Assembly (NCBI RefSeq): GCF_049897565.1
Contig: NZ_JAFCWM010000016.1
Span: 1 to 64,000 of the forward strand
Origin: JAFCUW01 sp049897565
Lineage (GTDB): Bacteria; Pseudomonadota; Gammaproteobacteria; Burkholderiales; Burkholderiaceae_D
Reading direction: 5' to 3'
Length of the DNA: 64,000 nucleotides
Below are positions 26,199 through 33,933 of the stretch, piece by piece. The position numbers and the translations under genes are program-made. The notes beneath the pieces were generated by a model. The model was not told the origin of the DNA. It did no database searches and worked only from the letters and a program-made list of their open reading frames with translations. The stretch's first letter is position 1. Each line of letters opens with the position of its first letter.

Positions 26199-26939
26199 TC
26201 AACTCAAAGCGAGGATCTGGGTAGCTTTCGCCGCGTTATTCTCGGCGTTCTTCATCAGCGACATTTGGGTGTCGAACGAACGGGCCAGCGCGATCATGTT
26301 GACCATCATGTCGACCGGGCTGACGTTGCTGCCTTCGAGCGCGCCCCCGGCCACCACCACCTGCGGATCGGCCGGCGCGACGGCGCCGTCGCGCAGCCGG
26401 AACAGGCCGTCGTCGCCGCGCACCAGGTCGGCCTCTTTCGGGTTGACCAGCTTCAGGCGTCCCAGCACGGCCGCCGCGCCCGGCGTGGCGCCGGCCGCCA
26501 CCGTTGAGACGGTGCCGTCGCCGCCGATCGACACCATCACTTCCGGCGGCACCGTGATCGGGCCGCCGTCGCCGGCGATGTTAAAGCCGCCGGCGCTTTG
26601 CAGCACGCCGTTCGCGTTGGTCTGCAAGGCGCCGTTGCGGGTGTACGCTTCGGTGCCGTCGGGCATCTGCACGGCCAGCCAGCCTTTGCCGCGCACCGCC
26701 ACGTCGAGGTCGCGTCCGGTCATCTGGATCGCGCCGCTGTCGAAATTGGCGCCGGCGGTCGAGTTGACCACGAAGGCGCGCGTCGGCAAGCCTTCGGATT
26801 CGACCTGCACCGCGCGAAACGCATCGATCTGCGCGCGGAAACCGGTGGTGCTGACGTTGGCCAGGTTGTGCGCCGTCGTCGCCTGCTGCTCCAGGATGTG
26901 CTTGGCGCCGCTGGCGGCCGTGTAGATTAAACGATCCAT
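26199..26939 (-). CDS. flgF: Flagellar proximal rod protein FlgF
   Basis: A 246-aa proximal-rod protein. It begins MDRLIYTAASGAKHILEQQATTAHNLANVSTTGFRAQ and ends with VDMMVNMIALARSFDTQMSLMKNAENNAAKATQIL, the paired helices of rod proteins. The start has AGAGGT upstream. It lies between flgE (133-bp gap holding an inverted repeat) and flgG. Confidence 0.95.
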   Translation of the reverse strand: MDRLIYTAASGAKHILEQQATTAHNLANVSTTGFRAQIDAFRAVQVESEGLPTRAFVVNSTAGANFDSGAIQMTGRDLDVAVRGKGWLAVQMPDGTEAYTRNGALQTNANGVLQSAGGFNIAGDGGPITVPPEVMVSIGGDGTVSTVAAGATPGAAAVLGRLKLVNPKEADLVRGDDGLFRLRDGAVAPADPQVVVAGGALEGSNVSPVDMMVNMIALARSFDTQMSLMKNAENNAAKATQILALS

Positions 26940-26962
26940 CTGCTACCTCTTGTATAAGAACC

Positions 26963-27046
26963 GGTGTCAGGTCTGACATTCGGACACGCTCCCAACCGTA
27001 GCAAGGTCGCACGGCCGTGTTCGTGTTGAATGTCAGACCTGACACC
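26963..27046. repeat. GTCAGACC-core inverted repeat between flgF and flgE
   Basis: Perfect 19-bp inverted arms lie at 26963-26981 (GGTGTCAGGTCTGACATTC) and 27028-27046, with a 46-bp loop. The repeat lies inside the flg operon, in the 133-bp gap between flgE and flgF, and could reduce read-through into flgFGHIJ or protect the RNA ends. Confidence 0.8.
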
Positions 27047-27072
27047 AGCGTTTGACCTCGCCTGCGGCGCGC

Positions 27073-28623
27073 TTAGCGCAGGTTCACCAGCGTCTGCAGC
27101 ACCGAGTCCTGGGTCTTGATGGTCTGCGCATTGGCCTGGTAGACGCGCTGCGCGGTGATCATGTTGACCAGCTCGGCCGTCAGGTCGACGTTCGAGTTCT
27201 CCACCGCCGACGACTGCAGCACGCCCAGGCTGCCCGAGGCCGGCGCGCCAACCAGCGGCACGCCCGAATTCGACGTCTCCGCCCAGGCGTTGTTGCCCAA
27301 TGGCGACAGGCCGTTCGGGTTGGCGAAGTTGGCCAGCACGATCTGGCCGAGCGCCTGCGACTGGCCGTTGCTGTACTGGCCAAGGATGGTGCCGTCGGCG
27401 CTGGCGGCAAAGCGCTGCAGGTTGCCGGCGGTGTAGCCGTCCTGGGTCGATTTCTTTTCGCTCGTCGCCGAGCCGTACTGGCTGGTGCCGACGAAGCCGA
27501 GGCTGACCGCCAGCGTGTTGCTCGCGCCGGTCGGCGGGAAGATCGGCAACGTCACCGTCAGCGGCAGCGTCTGCGGCGGCGTCAGCGCCATCATCAGCGC
27601 GTTCGACAACGCGCCGTTGCCGTCGAAAAGGAGGCGGCCGACCGGCACCGGCGGCACCGATACCGCGTCGGCGATGTCGCCGTCGACCAGGTCCGGCGTG
27701 TTGCCGACCGTATTGCCCGAACTGGTGGCGGCAGCGCCGATGGCGCTCTGCTGCGCGGCGGTCGCGCCGGCGGCGGCAGCGGCTGCCACTACCAGCTTTT
27801 TCGCTTCGGTCGCGTAATCGGCCAGCGCGGTGGCGGTCGCCGTCGGATTTGGCGGCACCGCGGTCGAGGCGGTTGTCCAGGCAGCGCGCGCGTTGTTGAC
27901 ATCGGTAAATGATGCACCGGTGCCTTGGGCGGCGGCTGCCACTTTCAGGTTGGTGATTTCGGTGCCGTCGTTGGCGACATACACGTTCCAGTTGCCCGGG
28001 CCGGTCTTGACGTAGAACGTCGACATCACGTGCGAGTTGCCCAGCGTATCGTAGACATCGATCGGGGTCTGGTGGTTGTAGCTGCTGCGGTCCTTGGCGT
28101 TGAACGGCGTCGTCAGCGGCGTCGCGCTGCCCGAGTCGAGGTTCATGACGGTGTCGACGCGGGTGGTGGCCACCGGCTTCAGGTCGGCCGTGTTGATCTG
28201 CAGCGGCACGGGCGAGCCGGCCAGCAGGCCGCCGGTCGCGCTGGCGCCGTAGCCGGTCAGTTTCGCGCCCTGGGCGTTGACCATGTAGCCGTCTTTATCG
28301 AGCGAGAACTGGCCATTGCGCGAGTATTGCGTGGCGCCGGCGACGGTGGTGCGGAAGAAGCCGGCGCCGTTGATGGCGATGTCGAGCGGGTTGGCCGATG
28401 ACTCGACGTTACCTTGGGTAAATTGCTGGGCGATCTGCGACACCTTGGTGCCGATGCCGGCCTGGTTGCCGCCGGCGCCGTTGAGCGAATTGGCGTAGAC
28501 GTCGGCGAACTGCGCCTGCGAGCCCTTGAAGCCGACGGTGCTGGCGTTGGCGATGTTGTTGCCGATGACGTCGAGCGATTTTGCCGCGCCGTTCAAGCCG
28601 CTAAGTCCCTGTTGGAAAGACAT
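27073..28623 (-). CDS. flgE: Flagellar hook protein FlgE
   Basis: A 516-aa hook subunit. The N-terminus (MSFQQGLSGLNGAAKSLDVIGNNIANASTVGFKGSQ) and C-terminus (SNVDLTAELVNMITAQRVYQANAQTIKTQDSVLQTLVNL) carry the standard paired helices. It is roughly 100 residues longer than common hook proteins. An Ala/Thr-rich stretch at about residues 226-319 looks like an insertion into the variable outer domain. GGAGAA precedes the ATG at 28623. Confidence 0.95.
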   Translation of the reverse strand: MSFQQGLSGLNGAAKSLDVIGNNIANASTVGFKGSQAQFADVYANSLNGAGGNQAGIGTKVSQIAQQFTQGNVESSANPLDIAINGAGFFRTTVAGATQYSRNGQFSLDKDGYMVNAQGAKLTGYGASATGGLLAGSPVPLQINTADLKPVATTRVDTVMNLDSGSATPLTTPFNAKDRSSYNHQTPIDVYDTLGNSHVMSTFYVKTGPGNWNVYVANDGTEITNLKVAAAAQGTGASFTDVNNARAAWTTASTAVPPNPTATATALADYATEAKKLVVAAAAAAGATAAQQSAIGAAATSSGNTVGNTPDLVDGDIADAVSVPPVPVGRLLFDGNGALSNALMMALTPPQTLPLTVTLPIFPPTGASNTLAVSLGFVGTSQYGSATSEKKSTQDGYTAGNLQRFAASADGTILGQYSNGQSQALGQIVLANFANPNGLSPLGNNAWAETSNSGVPLVGAPASGSLGVLQSSAVENSNVDLTAELVNMITAQRVYQANAQTIKTQDSVLQTLVNLR

Positions 28624-28661
28624 GGTGTTCTCCTGGTAAAAGTTATTTTAAACGGCCGGGC

Positions 28662-29375
28662 TTACAGGATCTGCCTGATATCGGCCATCGACACGACGCC
28701 CCTGGTGGGCAGGTTCAGTTGGACGCCATCCTTGGCGCTGGTGGTAACGCTGGCGACGCTGTCGAACGACAGCGCCTTCGCATCTTTGAGGATGTCTTCG
28801 CCGCGGGTGGCGACGACACGGATCAGGTATTTGCCGTCCTTCAAGGTCACCGGCAAGCCGTCGGCGCCGACCCTGGTCGCATCGACCACGCCGTCCCACG
28901 CCAGCGGGACGGTGCCCGCTTTCTGGGCGCCGAGGTCGATCGTCTGCACATCCTTGCCGGTGCTCGGGTCGGTGATGATCAGCTTGACGCTGTCGGCGTC
29001 GCTGCCGACGTCGACACCCATGATGCCCTTGCCGGTTTGCAGTCGGACATAGTCGCCTTCGACCAGCACGCCGTGGCCGATCATATTGGCCGCCTGCAGC
29101 GATTCGGACGCCTGGTAGCTCGACTTGAGCGACTCGAGCGTCGTGTTCAATTTATTGACGCCGGTCACGGTCGACAGCTGCGCCAGCTGGCTGGTCAGCT
29201 GCGCGTTGTCGAGCGGATTCATCGGGTCCTGGTTCTTCAGCTGGGTGACGAGCAAGGTCAGGAACTTGTTGGTGTCGGCTTCGACGCTGCCTTCGGCGGC
29301 GGTGGCCTTCTTCGGGTTGACCGCGTTGAGCAGGTCTTGCGAGACAAACGGGGGAGGTGCAGTGACGGTTGCCAT
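28662..29375 (-). CDS. flgD: Flagellar hook assembly scaffold FlgD
   Basis: A 237-aa hook-capping protein, needed for FlgE polymerisation and discarded later. The N-terminal FLTLLVTQLKNQDPMNPLDNAQLTSQLAQLSTVTGVNKLN segment is the family hallmark. The C-terminal half has the FlgD tudor/fibronectin-like domain (GKDVQTIDLGAQKAGTVPLAWDG). It is translated between flgC and flgE. Confidence 0.95.
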   Translation of the reverse strand: MATVTAPPPFVSQDLLNAVNPKKATAAEGSVEADTNKFLTLLVTQLKNQDPMNPLDNAQLTSQLAQLSTVTGVNKLNTTLESLKSSYQASESLQAANMIGHGVLVEGDYVRLQTGKGIMGVDVGSDADSVKLIITDPSTGKDVQTIDLGAQKAGTVPLAWDGVVDATRVGADGLPVTLKDGKYLIRVVATRGEDILKDAKALSFDSVASVTTSAKDGVQLNLPTRGVVSMADIRQIL

Positions 29376-29391
29376 AAAAGCCTAGTGTGGG

Positions 29392-29793
29392 TTATTGACC
29401 GAGAGTCAACGTCTTGAGCAGCAACGTCTTGGCCGCATTCATCGTTTCGACGTTGGTCTGGTACGAGCGCGACGCCGACAGCATGTTGACCATCTCGTCG
29501 ACCACGTTCACGTTCGGCATCGCCACGTAGCCCTTGTCGTCGGCCATCGGGTGTTTCGGGTCGTACACCTGCTTGAGCGGGCTCGGATCGTCGACCACCT
29601 GCGCCACCTTCACCGCGGTGCCGCCGGCTTCGAGCGGGACCGCCTCGAACACGACCTGCTTGGCGCGGTAGGCCTGGCCGCTGGCGCTGGTGGCGCTGTC
29701 GGCATTGGCCAGGTTCGAGGCGACGGTGTTGAGCCGCTGCGCCTGGGCGCTCATGGCCGAACCGGACACGTTAAAGATATTAAATAGCGACAT
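29392..29793 (-). CDS. flgC: Flagellar proximal rod protein FlgC
   Basis: A 133-aa rod protein: FNVSGSAMSAQAQRLNTVASNLANADSAT at the N-terminus, a DPKHPMADDKGYVAMPNVNVVDEMVNMLSASRSYQTNVE segment, and a C-terminal AAKTLLLKTLTLGQ. Length and motifs are standard. GGAGG lies upstream of the ATG at 29793; flgB ends 2 nt upstream. Confidence 0.96.
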   Translation of the reverse strand: MSLFNIFNVSGSAMSAQAQRLNTVASNLANADSATSASGQAYRAKQVVFEAVPLEAGGTAVKVAQVVDDPSPLKQVYDPKHPMADDKGYVAMPNVNVVDEMVNMLSASRSYQTNVETMNAAKTLLLKTLTLGQ

Positions 29794-29795
29794 GA

Positions 29796-30218
29796 TTACT
29801 GGCCTCCCTGGATCGCCGCCATCATGCTGCGGATTTGGTGGTTGATCATGGTGATGCCCGCTTCGTAGCGCACCGCGTTGTCGGCGAACTGGTTGCGCTC
29901 GACATCCATGTCGACCGTGTTGCCGTCGACGGCGCCCTGCACCACGCCGCGGTATTTCAGCGCCGTGCCGTCGGGCAGCATGTCGCCGGTCTTGCCGGCG
30001 CCGCCGATGTGGCTCGCCGACATCGCCGCCATCACGCCCGCCGGCGCCGCGGTGCGCGCCATCACGCCCTGCAGCGCGCTGGCAAAGTCGATGTCGCGTG
30101 CCTTGTACTTAGGCGTGTCGGCGTTCGCGATGTTCGATGCGAGCACTTGCTGGCGCTGCGAGCGCAGGCTCAGCGCGGCTTCGTTGAAACGCAGGTAGTC
30201 GTCGAGTTTGCCAATCAT
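29796..30218 (-). CDS. flgB: Flagellar proximal rod protein FlgB
   Basis: A 140-aa rod protein at the head of flgBCDEFGHIJ. It begins MIGKLDDYLRFNEAALSLRSQRQQVLASNIANADTPKYKARDIDFASAL and ends in the C-terminal rod helix (NAVRYEAGITMINHQIRSMMAAIQGGQ). I chose the ATG at 30218, with GGAG upstream, over a longer open frame reaching 30296 whose extra residues are not FlgB-like. Confidence 0.95.
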   Translation of the reverse strand: MIGKLDDYLRFNEAALSLRSQRQQVLASNIANADTPKYKARDIDFASALQGVMARTAAPAGVMAAMSASHIGGAGKTGDMLPDGTALKYRGVVQGAVDGNTVDMDVERNQFADNAVRYEAGITMINHQIRSMMAAIQGGQ

Positions 30219-30400
30219 GTCAGCTCCAGGTGGGTCAAAGCGCCAGGCTGGCGGCAATGATCTTGTTATGACAGGATCGATCATACGGCGGCGCACAAGG
30301 ACTCAATCGAAGGAGGAAGATGGGCAAAGCGCGGCTATTCGATGTTTCACCTGGGAATCATGCGATCTACCATGGCATCACTCGAACAGGCAGTCCCTCC

Positions 30401-31096
30401 ATGAAATCGACCTTCTTTACCGCTCTCCTCCTCGCTTCCTCGCTGGCCTTCGGGCAGCAGGCGGCCGGCCCGCGCCAGGACCTGGCGGCGCTGCGCGCCG
30501 TCGCCGAGCAGTTCCTGCAGGCGCAAAGCGCCGGCATGCCCGGCCAGGTGCAGGTCGAGGTCGGCGCCGTCGATCCGCGCATGAGCCTGGCCGCGTGCCC
30601 GGCGCCGCAGGCCTTCCAGCAGCCCGGCGCGCGGGCGTGGGGCAAAACAACGGTCGGCGTGCGCTGCGCGGCCCCGACTGCGTGGACGGTGTATATTCAA
30701 GCCAAGGTGGCCGTGCGGGGCGACTACGTCGCCGCCGCCGTGCCGCTGGCGCAGGGCCAGCCGATCACGCAGTCGCAACTGGTCGTCATCAGCGGCGACC
30801 TGGCGGCGCTGCCGGCCGGCGTGGTGACCGACATGGCGCAGGCGATCGGGCGCAGCACGACGATGTCGCTGCCGTCGGGCGCGCCGCTGCGGCTCGATGC
30901 GCTGCGCAGCAAACCGGCGGTGCAGAGCGGCCAGCAGGTGCGCGTGGTATCGAGCGGCGCCGGTTTCAAGGTGTCGACCGAGGCGCGCGCGATCGGCAAT
31001 GCCGGCGAAGGCCAAGTGGTGCAGGTACGCACCGCGGCCGGCGCCATCCTCAGTGGCGTGGCGCAAGCGGGAGGCCTGGTCGAGGTGGTTTTTTGA
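30401..31096 (+). CDS. flgA: Flagellar P-ring assembly chaperone FlgA
   Basis: A 231-aa periplasmic chaperone for FlgI. A signal peptide spans about residues 1-20 (FFTALLLASSLAFG). The C-terminal SAF-like domain reads VRGDYVAAAVPLAQGQPITQSQLV and ends VVQVRTAAGAILSGVAQAGGLVEVVF. The ATG at 30401 is preceded by a purine-poor region (CCCTCC), so ribosome binding looks weak; an upstream in-frame ATG at 30320 with AGGAGG would add 27 non-signal-like residues. Divergent from flgB. Confidence 0.93.
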   Translation: MKSTFFTALLLASSLAFGQQAAGPRQDLAALRAVAEQFLQAQSAGMPGQVQVEVGAVDPRMSLAACPAPQAFQQPGARAWGKTTVGVRCAAPTAWTVYIQAKVAVRGDYVAAAVPLAQGQPITQSQLVVISGDLAALPAGVVTDMAQAIGRSTTMSLPSGAPLRLDALRSKPAVQSGQQVRVVSSGAGFKVSTEARAIGNAGEGQVVQVRTAAGAILSGVAQAGGLVEVVF

Positions 31097-31128
31097 ACGT
31101 TCGTTTCGGAAAATCCATTGATATGCAC

Positions 31129-31155
31129 TAAAGTTTGGGACGGCATCGCCGTTAC
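31129..31155 (+). promoter_or_regulatory. Predicted sigma-28 (FliA) promoter of flgMN
   Basis: TAAAGTTT (31129-31136, perfect -35) and GCCGTTAC (31148-31155, 6 of 8 to GCCGATAA) are spaced by exactly 11 bases, the sigma-28 optimum. flgM starts 49 nt downstream. This places the anti-sigma factor under its own target, the usual feedback for FlgM. Confidence 0.85.
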
Positions 31156-31203
31156 TTACGCATATCCCGGAGTTTGATGCTCTGGTCAGAGAAGGAAGAT
31201 GCT

Positions 31204-31506
31204 GTGAAAATTAACGATACATTAAAGACAAGCCCTGGACTGCCGGCGGCGACTACGCCGGCAGCCGGATCCAAAGGCGCCGAACGTGCCGCCGGCACCA
31301 GTGCGGCGCCGAGCGACAACGTGCGCCTGTCTTCGCAGGGCCAGGCCCTGGCTGCCGCGGCCGGCGCCAGCGCCGTGTTCGACACCAAGAAAGTCGAACG
31401 CATCAAGCTGGCAATTGCCGACGGCCAGTTCCAGGTCAATTCAGAAAAAGTGGCGGACGGCTTGCTGGAAACAGTGCGCGACCTGCTGCATTCCCGCAAA
31501 CGATAA
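31204..31506 (+). CDS. flgM: Anti-sigma-28 factor FlgM
   Basis: A 100-aa anti-sigma factor that holds FliA inactive until the hook is complete and is then exported. The N-terminal half is Ala/Thr/Pro-rich and probably unstructured. The C-terminal FliA-binding part has VRLSSQGQALAA, KKVERIKLAIADGQFQVNSEKVADGLLETVRDLL. The GTG at 31204 with AAGGAAG upstream gives the family length and begins KINDTLKTSPG. Confidence 0.93.
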   Translation: MKINDTLKTSPGLPAATTPAAGSKGAERAAGTSAAPSDNVRLSSQGQALAAAAGASAVFDTKKVERIKLAIADGQFQVNSEKVADGLLETVRDLLHSRKR

Positions 31507-31512
31507 AACACC

Positions 31513-31980
31513 ATGCACAGCCCGACGACCACCCTGTCCGACGAACAACACCTGATCGCTTCGCTGATCGAGTTGATGAAACAGGAACAACAGTTCCTGG
31601 TCAAGGCGGACACTGACGGGCTCGACCAGATCACCCCGCAAAAAGCCGAGTTGGTGCAGCAAGCCGCGCGGCTTTCGACCGCCCGCCACGAGGCGCTCGG
31701 GGCCGCCGGCGTTGCCGCCAGCGAAGCCGGCATGGAAGTCTGGCTGGCGAACAGCAGCGATGCCGCTGCCCGCGCCGCATGGATCGCCTTGCTCGACCTG
31801 GCGCGCGAAGCGAAAGAACTGAACCGCGTCAACGGCATGCTCGTCAACAAGCAGATGACCAACACCCAGATGGTGATCAACGCGATGCGCACGCCGGCCG
31901 GCGGCAGCGACGCCGGCGTCTACGGCCCCAGCGGCCAGGCCGGCGCCGGCGGACCGTCGCGCCGCTTCGTCGTCGGCTGA
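31513..31980 (+). CDS. flgN: Flagellar export chaperone FlgN
   Basis: A 155-aa cytoplasmic chaperone for FlgK and FlgL. It is largely helical: LIASLIELMKQEQQFLVKADTDGLDQITPQKAELVQQ and a late LAREAKELNRVNGMLVNKQMTNTQMVINAM stretch typical of FlgN. A Gly-rich tail closes it. It begins 6 nt after flgM and should share the sigma-28 promoter. Confidence 0.9.
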   Translation: MHSPTTTLSDEQHLIASLIELMKQEQQFLVKADTDGLDQITPQKAELVQQAARLSTARHEALGAAGVAASEAGMEVWLANSSDAAARAAWIALLDLAREAKELNRVNGMLVNKQMTNTQMVINAMRTPAGGSDAGVYGPSGQAGAGGPSRRFVVG

Positions 31981-32051
31981 CCGGGTCTGACCCGCCGTCG
32001 GGGTCAGACCCGGGTGTAAAGCCCGCACCATCCACACCGGGGTCCGACCCC
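31981..32051. repeat. GTCTGACC-type palindromes after flgN
   Basis: Inverted arms CCGGGTCTGACCC (31981-31993) and GGGTCAGACCCGG (32001-32013) enclose a 7-base loop directly after the flgN stop. A second small palindrome, GGGGTCCGACCCC, follows at 32039-32051. The first is a GC-rich hairpin well placed to end flgMN transcription, but lacks a T-run. Confidence 0.65.
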
Positions 32052-32191
32052 GACACCGGGTCAGCCCCCAACCGACCCCACCCTGCTGCAACACCGTTGC
32101 GTTTTCACGCGTCCGCTCCAGATAAATTTTACTTCTCCGCAGCGATCCGTAATCATCAACTGATGAGTTTGTCACACCTACGGAGACCAGC

Positions 32192-33274
32192 ATGAAATCC
32201 ATCTTCAGGGCATCCATCGCGGCATTCACGCTGGTCGTTTGCGCCAGCGCGCAGGCGGCGTCGAACGGCATCGCGGTCAGCATCAGCACGGAAAAATCGT
32301 CGCTCGGCAAGTCCGACGACGTCGTCGTCACGGTCACGCTGACCAACACCGCGGCGAGCCCGCAGGCGGTGCTGAAGTGGCATACACCGTTCGGCGGCGA
32401 GATCGAAGAGCCGCTGTTCGATATCCGGCGCGACGGCGCCAAGGTGCCCTACCTCGGCGCGCGCTACAAGCGCCCCGCCCCCACCGCGGCCGATTATTAC
32501 GTGCTCGCGCCCGGCGCGTCGCGCAGCGCCCGCGTCGAACTGTCGAGCCTGTACGAGATGAGCGTGACCGGCGACTACACGATCCGCTACGCCACCGAGT
32601 CGCTGACCCTGTTCGATCCGCATGTCAACGGCCGCGGCACCGTGGCGCAGCGATTCGGCGAACTGAAGTCACAGCCACTGACGTTGTTCATCGACGCCCG
32701 CTTGCCGCGCGGCGCCGCCGGCGAACCGGCGCCGGCGCCCGACGCGGCGCGCGGCAGCGGCGCCAGTTTGTCGTTTGCCAAATGCAGCGCCTCGCAGCAG
32801 AGCGCGCTGACGACGGCGGTGACGGCCGGGCGCGCGATGGCCGACGACGGCGAGCGCTACCTGATGGCGCGCAAGCTGCTCGGGCCGCGCTACACCAACT
32901 GGTTCGGCGCCAGCGACCCGGCGCGCCTGTCCACGGTGCGCGGCAACTACGCGGCCATCAAGGATGCGCTCGCCACGAGGCCGGTGACGGTCGATTGCAG
33001 CTGCAACAAACCGTATTTCGCCTACGTGTATCCGACCAAGCCGTATGTGATTCATGTGTGCCGCGCATTCTGGACCGCGCCGATGACCGGCATCGACTCG
33101 AAAGGCGGCACCCTGGTGCACGAGATGAGCCACTTTAACGTTGTCGCCGGCACCGACGACTGGGTGTATGGGCAGGAAGGCGCGGCCGGCCTGGCCATCG
33201 GCGACCCGGCCAGGGCCGTCAACAACGCCGACTCGCACGAGTATTTCGGCGAGAACACGCCGGCGCTGGAGTAA
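32192..33274 (+). CDS. Secreted M35-type (aspzincin) metalloprotease
   Basis: A 360-aa secreted protein with a signal peptide (residues 1-22), an N-terminal beta-sandwich-like domain (about 24-168) and a C-terminal zinc protease domain. The zinc site HEMSHF (His310, Glu311, His314) is followed by GTDDWVYG (320-327) with Asp323, the aspzincin signature of deuterolysin and peptidyl-Lys metalloendopeptidases. Cys198, Cys269, Cys271 and Cys290 could form disulfides. A CGGAGA site precedes the ATG. The stop codon touches that of the convergent gene at 33275, which encodes a protein like the N-terminal domain. Substrate specificity (possibly Xaa-Lys) is inferred. Confidence 0.85.
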   Translation: MKSIFRASIAAFTLVVCASAQAASNGIAVSISTEKSSLGKSDDVVVTVTLTNTAASPQAVLKWHTPFGGEIEEPLFDIRRDGAKVPYLGARYKRPAPTAADYYVLAPGASRSARVELSSLYEMSVTGDYTIRYATESLTLFDPHVNGRGTVAQRFGELKSQPLTLFIDARLPRGAAGEPAPAPDAARGSGASLSFAKCSASQQSALTTAVTAGRAMADDGERYLMARKLLGPRYTNWFGASDPARLSTVRGNYAAIKDALATRPVTVDCSCNKPYFAYVYPTKPYVIHVCRAFWTAPMTGIDSKGGTLVHEMSHFNVVAGTDDWVYGQEGAAGLAIGDPARAVNNADSHEYFGENTPALE

Positions 33275-33778
33275 TTACTGCTTGCCGACGTGGGCGAACA
33301 TGACGGAATCGGGCTCGACAGGCGTAGTCTGGTCGAGCTTTTTCAGGTCGGCGACGTAGTGGCCGTTGTAGTTGAGCTGATAGGCGCGGCGGCCCGGCAA
33401 GAAGGCGTAGGCATCGGTGATGTCGATCAGGTTGTGATGGCGCGTGTGCGGCTTGACCGCCAGGAAGTCTTCCTTGCCGAGCGGGCCGCGCTTGACCATC
33501 GGGCCGATGTAGTTGACCGGGTCGCCGTTGGAACTGTCGCGCACCTCGAAGTAGTTGCCGAACAATTCCTTCTCGGAGGCGACCGAGCGCGGCACGTAGA
33601 TGGTGTGCTCGCTCTGGTTGTCGATCGTCAGGCGCACCAGCACCTTGCCTTCGCGCGATTCGACCTTGACCATTTCGTGGACCATGTTCCTCACCCCGTC
33701 CTTCGCCGCCGCGCTGCCGGCCAACACCAACGCCGCGCCCAGCAGTACCGTGTTTGCCACCCTCGTTGCCAGACCCAT
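33275..33778 (-). CDS. Secreted protein resembling the N-terminal domain of the neighbouring M35 protease
   Basis: A 167-aa protein with a signal peptide (about residues 1-25). I know no named family for it. Residues ~44-140 can be aligned by eye with residues ~45-135 of the convergent protease: both have a VR/VTLTxxN strand, then LFxVR/LFDIRR, a PxxYLG/VNYIGPMVKR block, and a PGxxxxxxxxLxxxYxxxxxGxYxLxY ending. It has no protease motif. Because of the tail-to-tail placement with no gap it may be a stand-alone pro-domain, inhibitor or chaperone of that protease. This role is inference only. Confidence 0.65.
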   Translation of the reverse strand: MGLATRVANTVLLGAALVLAGSAAAKDGVRNMVHEMVKVESREGKVLVRLTIDNQSEHTIYVPRSVASEKELFGNYFEVRDSSNGDPVNYIGPMVKRGPLGKEDFLAVKPHTRHHNLIDITDAYAFLPGRRAYQLNYNGHYVADLKKLDQTTPVEPDSVMFAHVGKQ

Positions 33779-33871
33779 TATTACTCCTTCGCTGAATATG
33801 GCGGGATTTTGCGCCGGCCTCTTTGCGCTGCCAAGCCCAGTTGCGCATGGTTACAATCGCGCCGCCGCAAC

Positions 33872-33927
33872 GCTGGTGTCAGGTCTGACATTCGGACAAA
33901 TGTCCGAATGTCAGACCTGACACCAGC
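33872..33927. repeat. 56-bp near-perfect palindrome with GTCAGACC cores
   Basis: Perfect 27-bp arms (33872-33898 and 33901-33927) are separated by two A residues. Each arm holds GGTGTCAGGTCTGACA plus TTCGGACA. It lies just beyond the 3' end of motD (33934) and upstream of the gene at 33778. As RNA it would be a very stable hairpin, and could end the flagellar transcript coming from the right. Confidence 0.85.
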
Positions 33928-33933
33928 ACTTTA

